IMG/VR virus record: IMGVR_UViG_3300047446_000146 | Location: 1 to 44,622 of that record | DNA length: 44,622 nucleotides | Source of the DNA: a virus | Reading direction: 5' to 3' (one strand) | In this document: positions 17,703 through 26,293 of the stretch, in pieces | Numbering within the stretch: the stretch's first letter is position 1 | Layout of the letters: each line of letters starts with the position of its first letter | Position numbers and translations under genes: made by a program | The notes under the pieces: model-generated | What the model was told of the DNA's origin: nothing | What the model saw: only the letters and a program-made list of their open reading frames with translations | Database searches by the model: none

Positions 17703-18017
17703 ATGTATGAGTTATTTATGAACGACCTCGCCTCAAAAGTTAAAGCCATCATCGCCCGGCGCTACGCGCTGCAAACCGCGCAGATGATTTCCTCGGGCGT
17801 CATGTTCAAGGAGATCAGCTCGCTTCGAGAAACGATCAAAGAGGCTCTGAGCGACACTCGCAATGCATCATTTTCCGACCACTTCAACAACACGCATCTA
17901 CCGCTTGGTCAGCGCGTGGACTCCCAGGCGTTTGGAGCGATAGAGCGGCTTGAGGACTCTTTGATCAATGGCACTGACGTTTCTGGGGATCACCTCTCCG
18001 CAGATTTAGGCCTTTAA
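17703..18017 (+). CDS. Plus-strand moron in the head-completion cluster
   Basis: 104 aa from the ATG at 17703 (a second ATG at 17718 is possible). Helical, soluble, no TM segment: MNDLASKVKAIIARRYALQT, then EISSLRETIKEAL, and an acidic C-terminus. It runs against the late operon between two head-completion genes and its TAA shares the bases TTAA with the stop of the convergent connector gene. No family is recognised. A self-standing promoter and opposite strand suggest expression from the prophage. Confidence 0.55.
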   Translation: MYELFMNDLASKVKAIIARRYALQTAQMISSGVMFKEISSLRETIKEALSDTRNASFSDHFNNTHLPLGQRVDSQAFGAIERLEDSLINGTDVSGDHLSADLGL

Positions 18018-18508
18018 CTTCGACTTAGCCTGATCTGCCCCGACGAGATCACTAGCCCTACAAACTGCGCATACGATTGGCGAATGGCGGCAGGCCTGCT
18101 GGCAGATGCTTTTGCCGCTGCATAGGTCGTGCTTAGAGGGCCAACAGTTTCTGAAACGATTGGGCCGACCTTCGTATCGGGGTCCATCAGATCGTCAGCA
18201 TGAATCTCTGCGGCCAGGGCCATCTGCCCGGCTTTCACCTGCGCGGGAATTGCATCGGACGGCAGATCAAAGCCATTGCGGCAAACGCCGAATCTCGGCC
18301 AGGCCAGTGCCTGATCACGGTTGATTGCGCAGCCTCTCCACTGAAGCGAATTCATCTGCAGCGCGGCGCGCCGAAGCAGCGCCTCTTGGCCCGGCTCGTC
18401 AGCGGGGACGACCTTGCCGAACTTGGTGGCGTAGTCTGCAAGCTCAGCTGCTGATGCGAAGCTTTCGGCGTCAGCCCGGCCGATGCCCGTTTCTATGATC
18501 AAGGACAC
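18014..18508 (-). CDS. Head-tail connector protein (annotated DnaT-like in related phages)
   Basis: 164 aa from a GTG at 18508, with GGGGAGG six bases upstream. IIETGIGRADAESFASAAEL, ALLRRAALQMNSLQWRGCAI and QALAWPRFGV match the family often labelled putative DnaT-like ssDNA-binding protein. In phages this gene always lies between capsid and head-closure genes, so a connector role is far more likely than replication. Confidence 0.75.
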   Translation of the reverse strand: MSLIIETGIGRADAESFASAAELADYATKFGKVVPADEPGQEALLRRAALQMNSLQWRGCAINRDQALAWPRFGVCRNGFDLPSDAIPAQVKAGQMALAAEIHADDLMDPDTKVGPIVSETVGPLSTTYAAAKASASRPAAIRQSYAQFVGLVISSGQIRLSRS

Positions 18509-18565
18509 AGCAGGCCTCCCCTATTTATTTGAGGGCCGCGCCGCTATGCACGACGCGGGCTTGTT

Positions 18566-18985
18566 TTACTCTGCCAGGCGCCAGCCCGCCCGGGCATAGT
18601 CGCCGGTCATTTCCGGGTGCACATCGGCGAAGGCCTGGCTTCCGTCTGGCTTGTCGTTGACCATCCGAACGGTTTCGACCACAGGGTCGAGGCCCGGCGC
18701 AGGGGCTGGATTCTGAGGCACATTGCCGAATACCTGCGCATCGTGATCACCCGCAGGCAACTTCGGATCGATGACGCTCACCTCACCGGCCAATGTTTCA
18801 TCTGCAGTGCGCTCGTCGATGCCCTTTTCTTCTTGGGCCTGAGCCAGGAGGTCATCGGCCTTTTGCCCTGCGTCATCCGCCTTGGCCTGCTCAGGTGACA
18901 CGGTGGTAGCGTCGGCCTTCGCTTGCAGGTCGTCAGCAACCTGCTGAGCGTCAGCGGCTTTCTGTTCAGTAGTCTTCTTGGTCAT
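18566..18985 (-). CDS. Ala/Asp-rich, largely disordered head-region protein
   Basis: 139 aa from the ATG at 18985 (GAGG eight bases upstream; an ATG two codons earlier is also possible). The first half is a low-complexity, charged helix (KTTEQKAADAQQVADDLQAK). The middle is proline-rich (NVPQNPAPAPGLDP) and the C-terminus ends GDYARAGWRLAE. It follows the coat gene. Similar low-complexity genes after the capsid gene in other phages may encode head decoration or C-terminal head fibres, but no firm family is seen. Confidence 0.65.
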   Translation of the reverse strand: MTKKTTEQKAADAQQVADDLQAKADATTVSPEQAKADDAGQKADDLLAQAQEEKGIDERTADETLAGEVSVIDPKLPAGDHDAQVFGNVPQNPAPAPGLDPVVETVRMVNDKPDGSQAFADVHPEMTGDYARAGWRLAE

Positions 18986-19053
18986 TTTCATTTCCTCGAA
19001 TGGTGTAACAGGTGGCAGCGAGTGAACCCGCTGCACACTCGATTGCGGCAAAG

Positions 19054-20220
19054 TTAACCGCGCAGAACCGCGATGTGATCTGGCTTGACGGCTTTCACAC
19101 CCCAAGCCAGCGCGATCTCCCAGTAGATCTGGCGATACTGACGGTACTGAACCAGTTGGAAGTTCAGGCCCGACACCGGGTCGGTGACAGTCATCACGTC
19201 GTCGGCAGCGTCGATGGCTTTACCGTCCAGGCCGACTGGCATAGCAGGCTGACGGGCAGCCAGCACCAGCGCCGAGCGCGCGAATGCCACGCTTGGGCGG
19301 TAGCTGTTGCCGACCGTGATCGGGGTGTTATCAGCGATGGGAGTCAGCAAGCCTGGGCCACCGATGGTGACAATGCCGCCCGAGAGTGCACCGGTCACCA
19401 TGTAAACGTTCGGATCGCCTGCAAAGGTGATGGCGTCGCCGGCCAAGATGGTGCCGGTACCGGTGTCGACGGGAATCGACACGGATCCGATGACCAAGCC
19501 GGTGCTATTTACCAGCCAGCCAGCACCAGTGCCTTTGGTGATGGGCTTGAGCTGTGCCGACTGACCAACGTCAAAACCTTCAACGCGTCCGATGATGCCC
19601 TGACGGAGCAGCTCATCGGTGCCCGCTTCGTTTGCCTTGAACAGGACCGACTGTTTGCCGCGGACGTTCGCAGCGGCCGCAGAGTTCAGGACCATCGCCA
19701 AGTTGGTGGTAGGCGCACCGTTGTCTTCCAGGATTTGGCGGGCCAGAGCGAAGTCGCTCAGATCACCCGCAGTACCGAAAGGCGTGGTGCCCGGGGTGCC
19801 AGTGGCACGGGACGCACCGCGCACCGCTGCGTTTGCCAAGTCCGCGTCGACGGCATTGCCCAGCGTGCGAAAGGCCTGGACGAACTGGTCGCGCATGATG
19901 GTGCTGGTGCCTGCGCCCGCCGGTCCGTTTAGACCTTTCTGCTCTTCGCCGTTCCAGCGAATCGGATATGACTTGCTGTTGGTGATGACGACCGGAATGT
20001 TGCTGATGACGTGGTCGCCAGCATTCGGCGCAGTCTGGCCGGGGGTGATGTCCTGCAGACCAACAGGCTGCACGACCGGGGAGCGAACCTCCTGACCCAC
20101 TGCCGCAGTTTCGGCGGTGGAGTCGAGGGTGGCGATTTTGGTGAAGCCGACTAGTTCGCGCGACACGATGTCGAGCGCTTCGTACAGCGGGCCAATCAGG
20201 CCAGTCAGGGTGTTTGACAC
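19054..20220 (-). CDS. Major capsid protein (P22 coat-protein-like)
   Basis: 388 aa from a GTG at 20220 with AAGGA seven bases upstream. The N-terminus (NTLTGLIGPLYEALDIVSRE, FTKIATLDSTAETAAVGQEV), RWNGEEQKGL, the insertion-like beta region about 225-310, and the C-terminal QYRQIYWEIALAWGVKAVKP are typical of P22-type coat proteins (HK97 fold with an extra insertion domain). The scaffold gene precedes it, as in P22-like heads. Combination with lambda-type tail genes is a normal mosaic pattern. Confidence 0.88.
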   Translation of the reverse strand: MSNTLTGLIGPLYEALDIVSRELVGFTKIATLDSTAETAAVGQEVRSPVVQPVGLQDITPGQTAPNAGDHVISNIPVVITNSKSYPIRWNGEEQKGLNGPAGAGTSTIMRDQFVQAFRTLGNAVDADLANAAVRGASRATGTPGTTPFGTAGDLSDFALARQILEDNGAPTTNLAMVLNSAAAANVRGKQSVLFKANEAGTDELLRQGIIGRVEGFDVGQSAQLKPITKGTGAGWLVNSTGLVIGSVSIPVDTGTGTILAGDAITFAGDPNVYMVTGALSGGIVTIGGPGLLTPIADNTPITVGNSYRPSVAFARSALVLAARQPAMPVGLDGKAIDAADDVMTVTDPVSGLNFQLVQYRQYRQIYWEIALAWGVKAVKPDHIAVLRG

Positions 20221-20311
20221 GATGAAATCCTTCTTTGGATAGGGAAAGGTTTTGGTGGGCTATCCGGCCCGTGCTCCGATCCCCATCCGGGTTTCGGAAG
20301 ATTCGCGTAGG

Positions 20312-21115
20312 TCAGTCGGTGATGGTGACTTCGCCGGTGCTGACCTGCTTGCCGATGGCGGCTTGTTCAGCCGGGCTCATGGCGGTGAACTGTTGACGGC
20401 TGTAGCTCTTGCCGCCCGTGTTTGGCTTGCCGCCATTGTTCGGAGCACCCCCGCCATTGCCGCCAGAGCTTTTCAGGATGTGGTCCTTGTAGGGATAACG
20501 CTCGACGAGGGTTTCGAGAGCCTCATCGAAGTCAGCCAGCTCGCCTGGACGTGCGCGGCTGTAGATCTTGTTTCCATCCTCGCCATACGCGACGACTTTG
20601 CCGTCTTCGACCTTGAAGGCCTTGCCGAAGGTGTTCTGCAGCATGTCGGAGGGAACGGCGATTTTGTCGGCGACGAACTTCGAGCGTCCGAACGATCCAC
20701 CGATCTTTTCCTGGTACAGGATGCTCGTGGTCGTGTCGCGCTCGGCGGTCACTGTCTTGACCTGCTCGGCCAAGGTGGTGACTTGCGCCTTGAACTTCTC
20801 TTCAGTCGCTGCGATAGCTGCGGCTTTGATTTCTTCGACCTTGCCAGCCTGGACCAGCTGCCCGGCATCGAGGTTAGCGACAGTGGCCAGCGCTGCACGC
20901 GCCTTCTCACCATCCTCAATGCCATCGAAGAGCTTGAGTTTGCCCTCGGCAGTCTCCGCGCGCTCGCGATGAGACTTGGCCTCACCGTTCAGGCGGGTGA
21001 TTGTGTTCACGGTTGCGATCGCATCGAACGGGAGTTCTTTGCCGTCGTCGTGCACATACACTGGGCGGCCATCTTGAACAACTACGTGGCCTTGATCGTC
21101 GAGTTTGAGTTTCAT
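20312..21115 (-). CDS. Capsid scaffold protein
   Basis: 267 aa from the ATG at 21115 (GGAGAT upstream). An upstream in-frame ATG at 21280 would run through a terminator. The N-terminal beta segment (KLKLDDQGHVVVQDGRPVYV) is followed by a long helical region (about 45-135; ERAETAEGKLKLFDG, EEKFKAQVTTLAEQVKTVTA) and a Gly/Asn-rich linker (about 217-235), ending in SRQQFTAMSPAEQAAIGKQV. Placed between the Mu-F/portal group and the coat gene, this is the expected scaffold that guides coat assembly and is then lost. Confidence 0.8.
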   Translation of the reverse strand: MKLKLDDQGHVVVQDGRPVYVHDDGKELPFDAIATVNTITRLNGEAKSHRERAETAEGKLKLFDGIEDGEKARAALATVANLDAGQLVQAGKVEEIKAAAIAATEEKFKAQVTTLAEQVKTVTAERDTTTSILYQEKIGGSFGRSKFVADKIAVPSDMLQNTFGKAFKVEDGKVVAYGEDGNKIYSRARPGELADFDEALETLVERYPYKDHILKSSGGNGGGAPNNGGKPNTGGKSYSRQQFTAMSPAEQAAIGKQVSTGEVTITD

Positions 21116-21190
21116 GAGATCTCCGGGCGTCCGCCCAGTTATGAGCGGCATCCGCCGCGGTTCGCCCTGATTCATCCGAATCGCAGGCAT

Positions 21191-21216
21191 AAAAAAGCCC
21201 CGGCGGATGCCAGGGC
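21191..21216 (-). terminator. Terminator upstream of the scaffold gene
   Basis: Hairpin GCCCTGG / CCGGGGC (with one G-U pair) followed by six T on the minus strand. It lies 21 bases after the stop of the 116-aa gene and within the head operon. Confidence 0.78.
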
Positions 21217-21236
21217 TCTCTGTATATCGATCTGTC

Positions 21237-21587
21237 TTACTCTTTACGAAGTCCGCCGTGAACAGAAACGGAATCTTCAATCTGCGTCGCCATCGACATG
21301 CTCATGTTAGCGAGCCCGCGAATCTCGTTGAAGCTATAGGCCTTGAGTTGATTCACTGTCAATATGCTTTCGGCTAAGAGGCACACTTTCGCCTGATTCG
21401 GAATCGGGAGCTCGCGCACGCTCATCTCTCCGTGCTCTTCCATGCGATCTGCTTGTTCACGCATGGCTGCCAACAACTCTTCAGCGTTTTGCCTGTTATC
21501 AACCTGGACCATGGCCTGGGTTCCGCTGGCGTCATGGCGTGTGATGATGTATCGCGTAACTTCTTTGATCTTGAATTCGGGTTTCAT
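21237..21587 (-). CDS. Hypothetical protein between head genes
   Basis: 116 aa from the ATG at 21587 (CGGAG upstream). It contains FKIKEVTRYIITRHDASG, TQAMVQVDNRQNAEELLAAM and a Met-rich C-terminus (ANMSMSMATQIEDSVSVHGG). The beta-alpha start (RYIITRHD ... QVDNRQNAEELLAAM) could be a small regulatory or binding fold. No family is recognised. It is followed by its own terminator, so it may be a moron on the same strand as the late genes. Confidence 0.6.
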   Translation of the reverse strand: MKPEFKIKEVTRYIITRHDASGTQAMVQVDNRQNAEELLAAMREQADRMEEHGEMSVRELPIPNQAKVCLLAESILTVNQLKAYSFNEIRGLANMSMSMATQIEDSVSVHGGLRKE

Positions 21588-21665
21588 TCTTAGCTCCGAC
21601 CTGCGCACAGGCTGAGTTGATCGTGATGTAGTTGCATCAGCAACAGCCTGATCATAGCTCAGTAG

Positions 21666-21917
21666 CTATAAGACCACTACCCTTTGACCATTCATCAAGC
21701 ACCCTACACATAGCAACTGCTTCGTGCCGCCGGTGGGCTTGCCACTCTTCAGCATGACGCCGGTCTTGGTTTCAATGACTTCGCGACCCCCGCACCGATG
21801 GCACTGGATCATCGCGGGCGGCTTTGCCATCGCACGCACGCGCTTGCGCACCTGCTCGACCGGTGTGTCCGGGGCGGGTGTGCCGTGAATGACGTGGAAG
21901 CGCGGTTTGTCGGTCAT
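21666..21917 (-). CDS. Small zinc-ribbon protein
   Basis: 83 aa with two Cys pairs, CHRC (Cys39, Cys42) and CVGC (Cys70, Cys73), spaced as in a zinc ribbon. The N-terminus (TDKPRFHVIHGTPAPDTPVE) is proline-rich and the segment before the first Cys pair is basic. Its start overlaps the stop of the Mu-F-like gene by four bases. Small zinc-ribbon genes at this spot occur in other Pseudomonas siphophages. Role unknown, perhaps head assembly or nucleic acid binding. Confidence 0.68.
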   Translation of the reverse strand: MTDKPRFHVIHGTPAPDTPVEQVRKRVRAMAKPPAMIQCHRCGGREVIETKTGVMLKSGKPTGGTKQLLCVGCLMNGQRVVVL

Positions 21918-23026
21918 GCGGCCATCTTAGCGAATGTCTTCGCGTCCTGCTCCTTCAGTTGTTCGATGGTCAGCCATTCGCCTGTAGGGCTGTAGAAGCT
22001 CTCCAAGCTTTTTCCTTCCTTGAGCATCTGATAGCGCGCCGCGCCAAGCACTTCGATCTGGCGTGCTGCTGGCTGATGTTTCAGCCACTGGCTGTAATTC
22101 GTATCTGCTGGGACGGCGCCGTCCATGCTCGCTCGCTGCTTGTCGGTCATCTCGTCAATCGGGATGCCCAATTCGCGCCACGATTTCGTTCGCGGCGAGG
22201 ATGTGGAGCGGCAGTTGAAGTGAAGTCGGCCAGGCCCTTGAAGCCACGGCACCTTATGGCCGATCGGCTTGTGGGTGCCAACTTCATAGGGAAGCTTGTC
22301 GCGTATCCGGCATGGCTGGCTGGTCTTGGTGTCCAGTGTGCTGGTCCAGTCTTCCGCAGCGATCACATCGGAGTTGGCCTGATACAGATTCTCGCGGGCA
22401 ACCGCTGCCGTGTGGCTGACAGCTGACCGGATAATCGTGGCCAAGTCCTGACGCGGACGCTCAAGGAAGCCATCAGCATATCCGGCGGCACGGGTTCCAC
22501 GAACGCTGCGGATGATCTGGTCAGTGGTTTTGCCTTCGAGGTAGCCAGTTCTTACCGCGTTCCGGACCTTCACCATCCGATCCACCTCAATGGTCGATGA
22601 CCAATCGCGAAGCAGCCGGCCCTGGAACGGGCGGGCCATCGCCGCGGCATATACCTGATGGGCACTGAGCCGTACCAGCGGGAAATGAATCAGAATCGGC
22701 TCGGGAATCGTCACATGTAACAGCTTTTGCTGCCACGACACTTCATATCCCGAAAGCTCCGTCAGATCAGCCTCAAGAGCTTGAGCCACCTGAGTGTAGG
22801 CAGCAGAGTTTACCTGCTTGACCTGATCCAGCAGGGCTTCAAGACGCTCGACAGTGAATGATTCAGCGGGCAATCGCTCAAGCGCCCTCCCCAGTTCCTC
22901 CACCAATTGCGAATCGGACCGGTTCAGCAGCGCGATGATGCGCCGGACCACGCCGACCTTGTACTTCTCCAGAGAGACGGCGTGCGCCACGCTCTCATCG
23001 GCAAGCAGTTCATTGACGGTCGGCAT
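21914..23026 (-). CDS. Phage head morphogenesis protein (Mu F / SPP1 gp7 family)
   Basis: 370 aa minor head protein. The central-to-C-terminal domain carries the family signature GRLHFNCRSTSSPR, preceded by ARENLYQANSDVIAAEDWTS and KTSQPCRIRDKLPYEVGTHK. The N-terminal half is helical. The gene directly follows the portal gene (stop at 23027), the usual order. Members bind the portal inside the procapsid and may be ejected with DNA. Confidence 0.88.
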   Translation of the reverse strand: MPTVNELLADESVAHAVSLEKYKVGVVRRIIALLNRSDSQLVEELGRALERLPAESFTVERLEALLDQVKQVNSAAYTQVAQALEADLTELSGYEVSWQQKLLHVTIPEPILIHFPLVRLSAHQVYAAAMARPFQGRLLRDWSSTIEVDRMVKVRNAVRTGYLEGKTTDQIIRSVRGTRAAGYADGFLERPRQDLATIIRSAVSHTAAVARENLYQANSDVIAAEDWTSTLDTKTSQPCRIRDKLPYEVGTHKPIGHKVPWLQGPGRLHFNCRSTSSPRTKSWRELGIPIDEMTDKQRASMDGAVPADTNYSQWLKHQPAARQIEVLGAARYQMLKEGKSLESFYSPTGEWLTIEQLKEQDAKTFAKMAA

Positions 23027-24418
23027 TTACAGCGCTCCGAGTGCTGGTCCTTGGTCGGCAATCTTTTGCTTTTCCTCGTCCCAGATCAGGTCGGTCGAGA
23101 CAACGCCGCGGCGCTGGTACTCAGCGAACAGTGTCTGGTCAGACAGCCGGCCCTGAGCTGCCATGTTCAACAGTAAAGGCAATGTGGTTTCCGGCGCGAA
23201 GTCGACATCGAAGTTTCCGTTAACCTGCACATGGCCGCCCTGAGGCTGGCCGATGTAGTCAGCGCAGAACTGCAACGCTTGGTCGATTGCGTCCTCGAGT
23301 TGCTCGGCCATGGTTTGAAGCGGGCTCATCTCCTGAGCAGCCTCTTCCTCGGCCTGAGTCGCTGTCTTGGTCGCCTGCTTGTCCTTCTCCAGCAGCTTGG
23401 CGCCAGCCTGACGCATCTGGTCTTCAAGGTCGATCAGCGACGTGCGCCCGGCGCCGATCGCCTGGCCCGTGTGCTCCACCCACTTCATCTCACCGCCGGT
23501 TGGCAGCTTCGTGGCAGAGGCGGTGCCGACTTTCAGCTCCCAGGTTTCGTCATCAATCCCAGAGATTGCAAGCATCGGAACCCGCGCCACGTGCAGGATG
23601 TTGTCCTGATCGCTTTGTGACTGCCAATGCTTGACGTTGAGGTGGGCCAACTCAAGCAGCGGTGGTGAAGCTTTCATGTAGCCGGTACGGTTGGTGTAGT
23701 ACGTGGCCAGCGGGATGACGAGTTGGGAGTTCGTGCCCTTGTCGTTCTGCTCCCAGCTTTCCTTGTCCCCGTTCTTGGCTTTGCGGTAGGTTGCCCAAGC
23801 ACCAGGCACCAGCACGCGGATCTGCTCAATCAGCTTGGTGCCAAACTCGCCCTCATCCTCCTCGACCATCTCCATGTAGCGGAACTGGGTCAAGACATGC
23901 TGACCATTGTTCGTGGTGGAGCGCCACCCCAGTACTTGCTGAGGCCGGACCATGATGGCGTAAGGGCGAACCCCGGCGGCGATCTCTTGCGCCTTGGTGC
24001 GCACTGTTCGCGCTCCGTCCGCACCCACTGTCTTGGGGTAGTCGATCAGCACGTGGCACAAACCATACGCCAAAGCAGTGCTGAAGAAGGTCTGAGCCCA
24101 GACCTGCAAGTTATTGCCCTGCTGGTCGAAATTCTCGGTGTAGGGCCTTAGCGCATCAGGAACGTCATCACCAAGAACAATTGGCTCGGCGAACACGCGC
24201 CCGGTGTTGTTCTTTACGGTTTCACTGTAGGCAGGCAACAGGGTCGACTGTTTCAGTCGCACCCTGTAATCACGATCCTCTTCTTTTGGCCATTTTGGCA
24301 GCAGCGCCTCGCCTGCCCTGCGCATCGCGCTGGTCCCCCTCATGAGCGGCTCGACGATGTCCCACTCTTCGCGCATGTCGTCCACGGCTTTGAGTGTTTT
24401 GCTTGGGTCATCGGACAT
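23027..24418 (-). CDS. Portal protein (DUF4055)
   Basis: 463 aa. Recognised as a DUF4055 portal by MRRAGEALLPKWPKEEDRDY, LPAYSETVKNNTGRVFAEPI and VWAQTFFSTALAYGLCHVLI, and by a helical C-terminal region with KQATKTATQAEEEAAQEMSP. It follows TerL by one base and precedes the Mu-F-like gene. Twelve copies would form the DNA entry ring at one capsid vertex. Length is normal. Confidence 0.9.
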   Translation of the reverse strand: MSDDPSKTLKAVDDMREEWDIVEPLMRGTSAMRRAGEALLPKWPKEEDRDYRVRLKQSTLLPAYSETVKNNTGRVFAEPIVLGDDVPDALRPYTENFDQQGNNLQVWAQTFFSTALAYGLCHVLIDYPKTVGADGARTVRTKAQEIAAGVRPYAIMVRPQQVLGWRSTTNNGQHVLTQFRYMEMVEEDEGEFGTKLIEQIRVLVPGAWATYRKAKNGDKESWEQNDKGTNSQLVIPLATYYTNRTGYMKASPPLLELAHLNVKHWQSQSDQDNILHVARVPMLAISGIDDETWELKVGTASATKLPTGGEMKWVEHTGQAIGAGRTSLIDLEDQMRQAGAKLLEKDKQATKTATQAEEEAAQEMSPLQTMAEQLEDAIDQALQFCADYIGQPQGGHVQVNGNFDVDFAPETTLPLLLNMAAQGRLSDQTLFAEYQRRGVVSTDLIWDEEKQKIADQGPALGAL

Positions 24419-24419
24419 A

Positions 24420-25751
24420 TCAGATTCTCAGGGTCTCGGTAGAGGCCGTGCGCTTGATGCATGGCCATTCGACGTCGATGCAGTAGCCGATCGCCGTCGT
24501 GATGTGCTGGTAGTCGTTTTTCTGATCTTCCTGAAAGCTCGATCCCGCTTGTAGCTGAACCGTGCTCAGGCCTTTGTGGCACCAAGGTGCGGTGACGGGG
24601 TTCACGAATAGGCTGATGTCGCCGGACGCCGTCAGGATCTTGGCCCGAACAGCGTTCTGCCGGTCCTTGATGGCCGGGTGGGCTGGCTTCACCTTTCGGG
24701 TGTACTGCCAGCCGTTCGCCTTCAGGACGCCTTCGATGTCGGTGTAGTCCGATGCGTGGCCGTGCTTCTCGCCTGCCTTGCCTGCCGGGTCACCGTAGAT
24801 GATGACGTGCTTGTTCTGGTGATCCTTGAACTTCTCCACGAACTCGACGGCCGACTGACGCGAGATAGCACTGGTCAGGACTATCTCATCGAGCAGATAC
24901 AGGTCCTTTCCACTGTTGCGGCGCACACCAATGGCGGACGACAGGGGCGTGAAGTTCTGGTCGTGCATCCACATGAGCTGCTCATGCGGCTCGATGGTGG
25001 CGGTTGTGGCGTTGGCTTTGCTGTAGTCCTCATAGATCCGGCCCGTTGCCGTCTCAAACGACGCTTCAAACTCTTGCTTGAACTGTTTGGCCGACATGGC
25101 GCGCTTCATGGCGTCCATCACATCGGGCGGCAGGATCTCTGCGGACTTCCAGTGGAACACCCGGAAGTTCGGGTCCTGTCCAGTCTCTGCCTGCATACAC
25201 AGGTCGTGATAGTGGTTCAGACCATCAGGCACACCGAGCAGCCAGCACCAGGCGCGATAGTCCGGCATGGTCGGGTTGACGGTGTTCAGTGCAGGGAGAA
25301 TGTTCGCCTCCCACGCATCCGACTTGATGTCGGCAAACTCGTCGATGCCGCCGCCGGTCCATGGGATGCCCTCGATGCGTTGCGGCTTGTCCAGACCGAT
25401 GACGTGAACCTCGCTACCATTGTCCAGGTAGATGATCAGGTCTGACTCAGATGGCCGCCGGCTGTGCATGCACGAAAGCGTGAACGCCTTCAGGTCGTCC
25501 CAGAAGATCTTCTTGGCCTGGGCATGCGTTGGCGCGGCGGCGAAGTACATGCCGGTGTAAGCGCTGGCCTGCTTCACCAGGAAGCGCTTGAACCGCTCAG
25601 TCTTGCCACTCCGACGCCCAGCAGGCACCAGTGGGAAGCGGATGCCATTGCCGACCGCAGCGACAAGTGCTAATTGAACAGGATGGTCTTTCAGCGCGTA
25701 CCAGCGAGATAGCTGGCGATCAAACAACAAGTTACCTGTGGTAGCGATCAT
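24420..25751 (-). CDS. terL: Terminase large subunit
   Basis: 443 aa packaging ATPase/nuclease. The Walker A-like motif PAGRRSGKT lies at 43-51 and a Walker B-like GGIDEFAD at 134-141 (Asp137, Glu138). The C-terminal nuclease domain has DLYLLDEIV and HVIIYGDPAGKAGEKHGHAS with its acidic residues. The ATG overlaps the TerS stop by four bases. It threads genome DNA into the procapsid through the portal and cuts it. Confidence 0.93.
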   Translation of the reverse strand: MIATTGNLLFDRQLSRWYALKDHPVQLALVAAVGNGIRFPLVPAGRRSGKTERFKRFLVKQASAYTGMYFAAAPTHAQAKKIFWDDLKAFTLSCMHSRRPSESDLIIYLDNGSEVHVIGLDKPQRIEGIPWTGGGIDEFADIKSDAWEANILPALNTVNPTMPDYRAWCWLLGVPDGLNHYHDLCMQAETGQDPNFRVFHWKSAEILPPDVMDAMKRAMSAKQFKQEFEASFETATGRIYEDYSKANATTATIEPHEQLMWMHDQNFTPLSSAIGVRRNSGKDLYLLDEIVLTSAISRQSAVEFVEKFKDHQNKHVIIYGDPAGKAGEKHGHASDYTDIEGVLKANGWQYTRKVKPAHPAIKDRQNAVRAKILTASGDISLFVNPVTAPWCHKGLSTVQLQAGSSFQEDQKNDYQHITTAIGYCIDVEWPCIKRTASTETLRI

Positions 25752-26263
25752 GACGGCAGCCTCGCTATCAGATCAGCCAGTAACTGGGCGTTTGAATTAC
25801 CGCCGCCCTTCTCGATCAGTTTCAGTTCGGCTTTCCGTTTCTCGATTTCAAGCCGCTTGATCTCTTCATCCAGCGACTTGTCCGGATCGATGCGTCGGTT
25901 GATGTAAACATCGCCGCTCTCCTTGGCAGCTTGCTCGATGATCTGCGCTGCCAACGGTAGGTTGCGCATCGTCTCGGCCTTGTCGGCAATCCGAGCAAGT
26001 GCGCGAAGACGAAATGCGCGATTAGCAATTGGGACCTCAGCCGTCTCCTCTCGAAACCGTCTGCGAGTGTCTTCGAACAACGTCTTCCATTTCACATGCA
26101 GATTGCGGCCGACGTACTTCGTTGGGTCATACGCCTCACACTGCTGGCGAGATACATCAAGGCCGAATTCGGCTTTGACCGATGCTGCGACTTGAGACGG
26201 CGTGTCGAAGCAAGCGAGCGCCTGTACTACAAAGGCTTTCACCTCGTCTCTGAGTGCGGCCAT
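25748..26263 (-). CDS. terS: Terminase small subunit (DUF2280)
   Basis: 171 aa. The N-terminal region (LRDEVKAFVVQALACFDTPS, VAASVKAEFGLDVSRQQCEA, YDPTKYVG) is the DUF2280 helix-turn-helix. A central helical part and a charged C-terminus (LDEEIKRLEIEKRKAELKLI) follow. It should recognise the packaging start on phage DNA and load TerL. First gene of the structural operon proper. The pac or cos site is probably close, but I could not pick it out. Confidence 0.88.
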   Translation of the reverse strand: MAALRDEVKAFVVQALACFDTPSQVAASVKAEFGLDVSRQQCEAYDPTKYVGRNLHVKWKTLFEDTRRRFREETAEVPIANRAFRLRALARIADKAETMRNLPLAAQIIEQAAKESGDVYINRRIDPDKSLDEEIKRLEIEKRKAELKLIEKGGGNSNAQLLADLIARLPS

Positions 26264-26293
26264 AGAGGAACATCCGTCAATGTGCTGTCAAAG

